Below, one piece after another: positions 49,169 to 51,314 of a stretch of DNA of 51,314 nucleotides (the first letter of the stretch is position 1; every line of letters starts with the position of its first letter). The stretch is from positions 1 through 51,314 of IMG/VR virus record IMGVR_UViG_3300032285_004401; one strand, written 5' to 3'. The translations under genes and the position numbers were made by a program. The notes below the pieces were generated by a model, which did not search any database, was not told the origin of the DNA, and was given only the letters and a program-made list of their open reading frames with translations. The stretch comes from a virus.

Positions 49169-49585
49169 ATGTCAAGAGCAATCACAGTTAAGGTGGCAAC
49201 ACCAAAGGTAATCAAGGCTTTGGAAACAAAGTTAGTCACACTAAAGAAAGACTTTGAGTCACAAGCAGAAAACGAAGCAAAGTTCCAAAAGGCTTTGGAC
49301 AAGCATAAGAAGGCACTTGTTGAGTATGCAGTTGCAAACATCAAGAAGGCTGAAAACTTCCGCACCAACTATCGTAGTTGGAACAAGACTCTCAACATTG
49401 ACTTTGATTTGACAGTTGCAGAAGCAGATGTGCCAACAGAGCCAAGCCGTGACTTTGTAACAATGCACCAGCATACATACAATGAAATGGTTGAGGAAAT
49501 TACAAACGCACTTTCTATCCTGCGTATGACAGATGAGGAAACAGTTAATGCTTCTACTATGAAGCAGATTGCTCGTTACCTCTAA
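49169..49585 (+). CDS. Coiled-coil protein
   Basis: 138 aa. VIKALETKLVTLKKDFESQAENEAKFQKALDKHKKALVEYAV region is a continuous coiled coil (about residues 14-55), then NYRSWNKTLNIDFDLTVAEADVP and a C-terminal helix. AGAAAAGGA precedes the ATG. Followed by a strong terminator, so it is the last gene of its unit. Possibly a DNA- or protein-binding early factor, unknown. Confidence 0.75.
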   Translation: MSRAITVKVATPKVIKALETKLVTLKKDFESQAENEAKFQKALDKHKKALVEYAVANIKKAENFRTNYRSWNKTLNIDFDLTVAEADVPTEPSRDFVTMHQHTYNEMVEEITNALSILRMTDEETVNASTMKQIARYL

Positions 49586-49592
49586 TTAAATT

Positions 49593-49630
49593 GGGCGGGG
49601 AGTCGTATTGACTTCCCGCCCCTTATTTGA
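49593..49630 (+). terminator. Rho-independent terminator
   Basis: 12-bp stem GGGCGGGGAGTC / GACTTCCCGCCC (one G-T) with a 5-base loop, then CTTATTTG. Directly after the 49169 gene. Confidence 0.85.
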
Positions 49631-49642
49631 TAGGATACCCAA

Positions 49643-49711
49643 ATGGACAAAATCATAATTCTAGGCGTAATTCTAATCGCAATCGTAATAGCAATCGGAG
49701 GTATTTCATAA
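49643..49711 (+). CDS. 22-aa membrane peptide
   Basis: MDKIIILGVILIAIVIAIGG, then IS: one hydrophobic helix. Overlaps the next start (TAATG). No strong ribosome site. Confidence 0.45.
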   Translation: MDKIIILGVILIAIVIAIGGIS

Positions 49712-50082
49712 TGGGAGCACGAGTTCATTTTATTTTTAAGACAGAGTTAGATAAGCCTAACATTGTTCTATACTCTCACTGGGGCGAAGAGTCTCGCCGT
49801 GAAGACCTAGCCCTAGCACTTCGCAAGGCTGAAAAGCGTATCAACATGGGCGATACACCTTATGCACTTCGTATCGTCATAGACCAGCTAACCAAGTATG
49901 GGCGGGACGAAGAAACTGGTTTCGGTATCTACTTAGCAGATGATGAAACAATGTACATGGATACATCTATGGAAATTGACTTCACTACTCAAATGGTTAA
50001 TGATGAAGGCAACTGGCATTCATTTAATTCATTCTGCGAGTATCACTTAGAAGAGATTCCAGGTAATCATGCTGGGCTATGA
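49711..50082 (+). CDS. Conserved small phage protein
   Basis: 123 aa from the ATG at 49711 (GGAGG 9 bases upstream). MGARVHFIFKTELDKPNIVLYSHWGEESRREDLALALRKAE region: the 'GARVHF.F......P.IVLYSHWGE...' start is a motif I recognise from actinobacterial-phage proteins of unknown function. Then RIVIDQLTKYGRDEETGFGIY and FNSFCEYHLEEI. Confidence 0.75.
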   Translation: MGARVHFIFKTELDKPNIVLYSHWGEESRREDLALALRKAEKRINMGDTPYALRIVIDQLTKYGRDEETGFGIYLADDETMYMDTSMEIDFTTQMVNDEGNWHSFNSFCEYHLEEIPGNHAGL

Positions 50083-50218
50083 GTTGAAAGATATCAACAA
50101 GATGTGTCAGTCAATTGAATTAGCTCGTAGATCTATAACAGATCCTAAAGTCATTACTGGTTTAAATAATGCTGAAAGCTTTTTACAGGGCCTTTGGGCG
50201 GAAGGCTACTTTGATTAG
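50069..50218 (+). CDS. Small helical protein
   Basis: 49 aa: GYELKDINKMCQSIELARRS then ITGLNNAESFLQGLWAEGYFD. Starts 14 bases inside the previous gene. GGTAATC only as a weak ribosome site. Confidence 0.55.
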   Translation: MLGYELKDINKMCQSIELARRSITDPKVITGLNNAESFLQGLWAEGYFD

Positions 50219-50239
50219 ACGACAAACGATTTTTTGCAA

Positions 50240-50317
50240 ATCGGACATTTTGGACATTACGAGATTACGAAACACCATTACGACCCCTTGACAAAATCCA
50301 TTACGAAATGGTAGAAT
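50240..50317 (+). promoter_or_regulatory. Promoter with CGGACA and ATTACGA repeats
   Basis: TTGACA (50288-50293), 18 bases, TAGAAT (50312-50317). Four copies of [C/G]ATTACGA at 50255, 50263, 50276 and 50299, and ATCGGACATTTTGGACAT at 50240-50257. This is the only rightward promoter with a standard -35 here; the repeats are likely operators. Drives 50345. Confidence 0.7.
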
Positions 50318-50344
50318 TGCTTACTGCTCAACGAAAGGAATACA

Positions 50345-50509
50345 GTGCCTAAATACGAAGTAACTGCAACAAGCATTAACAATTATGTTTTACAGGTAGA
50401 GGCTAACTCTGCTGATGAAGCAAGGGAGCAAGTGCAATATCTTTCTCCTGACAAATGGCTATCAAATGGCTATGAGTTCACTATTGACTATGTAGAAGAA
50501 ATTAACTAA
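50345..50509 (+). CDS. Small protein, GTG start
   Basis: 54 aa. PKYEVTATSINNYVLQVEANSADEAREQVQYL then YEFTIDYVEEIN: a ferredoxin-like half-fold, with the pattern of small phage 'strand-DEAxx-helix' proteins. ACGAAAGGAATACA precedes the GTG. Confidence 0.7.
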   Translation: MPKYEVTATSINNYVLQVEANSADEAREQVQYLSPDKWLSNGYEFTIDYVEEIN

Positions 50510-50534
50510 CCCAACTAATAGAAAGAAGTCACCA

Positions 50535-51218
50535 ATGCCAAACTGGGTATACAACGGATTGACCATTGAAGGTAATCCAGAATCTGTAACTAAATTAGTA
50601 TCTCAACTTAATCAACCATTTAAATTACTACATGATTCATTTGACATGTCTACAGGTACTATGGTAAAAAAGAATACTCTTTATCCCGCCCCAATCTTTG
50701 CTTTCTGGAATATCATTAAACCAACAGACATGGAAGAATATCACAAACAACCTGATTATTCATTGCCAATTGCAGAGGCTATGAAATTTGAGGGCAACCA
50801 CTGGTACGACTGGAATGTACGTAACTGGGGAACTAAATGGGATGTGGCCGTATCTTCAGAGGAACAACATCCTAATACCTATATGGAAGGTCCTACACCT
50901 AACGGTGATAACTTAGTAGTTTATTATAACTTTGAAACTGCTTGGTCTCGTCCACTTCCTGCATTAGCAAAATTGTCCGATCAATATCCTGACTTGTTAT
51001 TTACTTTGTCATATGAAGAAGAAACAGGCTGGGGTGGGGAAATGGAAATCCTGCGTGGGCAAATCATTAGCGAATCTCAGTATGATACTAAGTGTAGTGA
51101 CTGTGATTCATATGACACTATGGAGTATTGCGAAGATTGCGAAAATGAGGTATGCTCTTCTTGTAACTTCAATGCCGAAGATACCTGTGAAATTCATAAG
51201 GAGAAAGCAAATGTCTGA
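50535..51218 (+). CDS. Api92-like ferredoxin-fold protein with zinc-finger tail
   Basis: 227 aa. MPNWVYNGLTIEGNPESV is the signature start of Api92/YubB-like (DUF1281) proteins; FAFWNIIKP, WYDWNVRNWGTKWD and YYNFETAWSRP complete the domain to about 165. The C-terminus (about 182-222) has CSDCDSYDTMEYCEDCENEVCS-type Cys pairs and CEIH, like a B-box/zinc-finger. This tail is not usual for the family. Role unknown; the family is common on phages and plasmids. AAAGAAG precedes the ATG. Confidence 0.85.
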   Translation: MPNWVYNGLTIEGNPESVTKLVSQLNQPFKLLHDSFDMSTGTMVKKNTLYPAPIFAFWNIIKPTDMEEYHKQPDYSLPIAEAMKFEGNHWYDWNVRNWGTKWDVAVSSEEQHPNTYMEGPTPNGDNLVVYYNFETAWSRPLPALAKLSDQYPDLLFTLSYEEETGWGGEMEILRGQIISESQYDTKCSDCDSYDTMEYCEDCENEVCSSCNFNAEDTCEIHKEKANV

Positions 51219-51314
51219 TAATTTAACGTTAGACCCATATCTACAGAATATGGTGGACCAAGGTATGGACGGTGCAGATATTATGCACGGTGTGCTTAAG
51301 TCTCTTATGTGGGA
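51211..51314 (+). CDS. Start of a further gene (runs off the right edge)
   Basis: 34 residues visible: MSDNLTLDPYLQNMVDQGMD then GADIMHGVLKSLMW. Overlaps the Api92-like stop by 8 bases; GGAGA precedes the ATG. No identification possible from this length. Confidence 0.6.
   Translation, partial: MSDNLTLDPYLQNMVDQGMDGADIMHGVLKSLMW

Noticed and set aside
50105-50126. Eleventh PafBC-type promoter (TGTCAGTC AATTGAAT TAGCTC)
   Set aside because: Lacks the final T of TAnnnT, lies within a gene without a start codon close behind, and has a poor GTG part.

Overview
The window is one continuous piece of an AT-rich tailed-phage genome. A complete set of head genes (portal, prohead protease/scaffold, HK97-fold major capsid, head-tail connector) and a very large set of tail-fibre and lectin genes lie on the minus strand. 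Dozens of very small genes lie on the plus strand. No integrase, terminase, DNA polymerase or helicase was seen, so the window is an incomplete genome. An actinobacterial host is inferred, not proven. The rightward promoters match the actinobacterial DNA-damage (PafBC/RecA-independent) consensus TTGTCRGTG-N8-TAnnnT with exact spacing, CRP/GlxR-type palindromes (TGTGA-N6-TCACA) recur, and one gene looks leaderless. The low G+C would fit small-genome freshwater Actinobacteria rather than high-GC streptomycetes or mycobacteria.

Minus strand, read right to left from 40.6 kb: a GT4 glycosyltransferase and a monomeric B12-dependent ribonucleotide reductase (nrdJ). Next comes a 37.5-19.2 kb adsorption block: small baseplate-like proteins, several long fibres (787, 378, 852 and 1069 aa), kelch-like proteins, a fibre with a self-cleaving S74 chaperone, and three tandem paralogous proteins. 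Two uncharacterised virion-type proteins follow, then two unexpected cargo genes: a U32-peptidase-like/SAM-methyltransferase fusion and a DUF401-type membrane permease. After them come a fibrinogen-like lectin and a LamG/FnIII lectin with a long Thr-Pro-Pro linker, and a modification cassette (GlcNAc-transferase of the Skp1 type, SGNH protein, carbamoyltransferase, cupin, prolyl-hydroxylase-like 2OG oxygenase, DUF6065). The head genes run to the left edge.

Plus strand, from 40.6 kb rightward: a secreted lytic transglycosylase, a zinc-ribbon protein, an HNH protein, and about 30 mostly uncharacterised small proteins (22-227 aa), including zinc ribbons, single-span membrane peptides, a DUF932 protein and an Api92-like protein, plus one tRNA-Asp. 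These genes are packed with TAATG overlaps and sit behind ten copies of the PafBC-like promoter. They are separated by recurring composite control blocks (a GGGTCGACCC palindrome inside a 29-bp inverted repeat, CRP-like palindromes, CGGACA elements). One of these gaps has a cluster of three DnaA boxes, a candidate origin.

Two ideas deserve most attention. First, the prolyl-hydroxylase-like enzyme, the hydroxyproline-GlcNAc-transferase-family enzyme and the Thr-Pro-Pro repeat lectin share one transcription block; together with the carbamoyltransferase and SGNH genes they could build a glycosylated-hydroxyproline coat on the virion. Second, the PafBC-like promoters are repeatedly embedded in coding sequence in the same reading frame, and in one gene the promoter plus ribosome site has become the linker of an apparent two-gene fusion.
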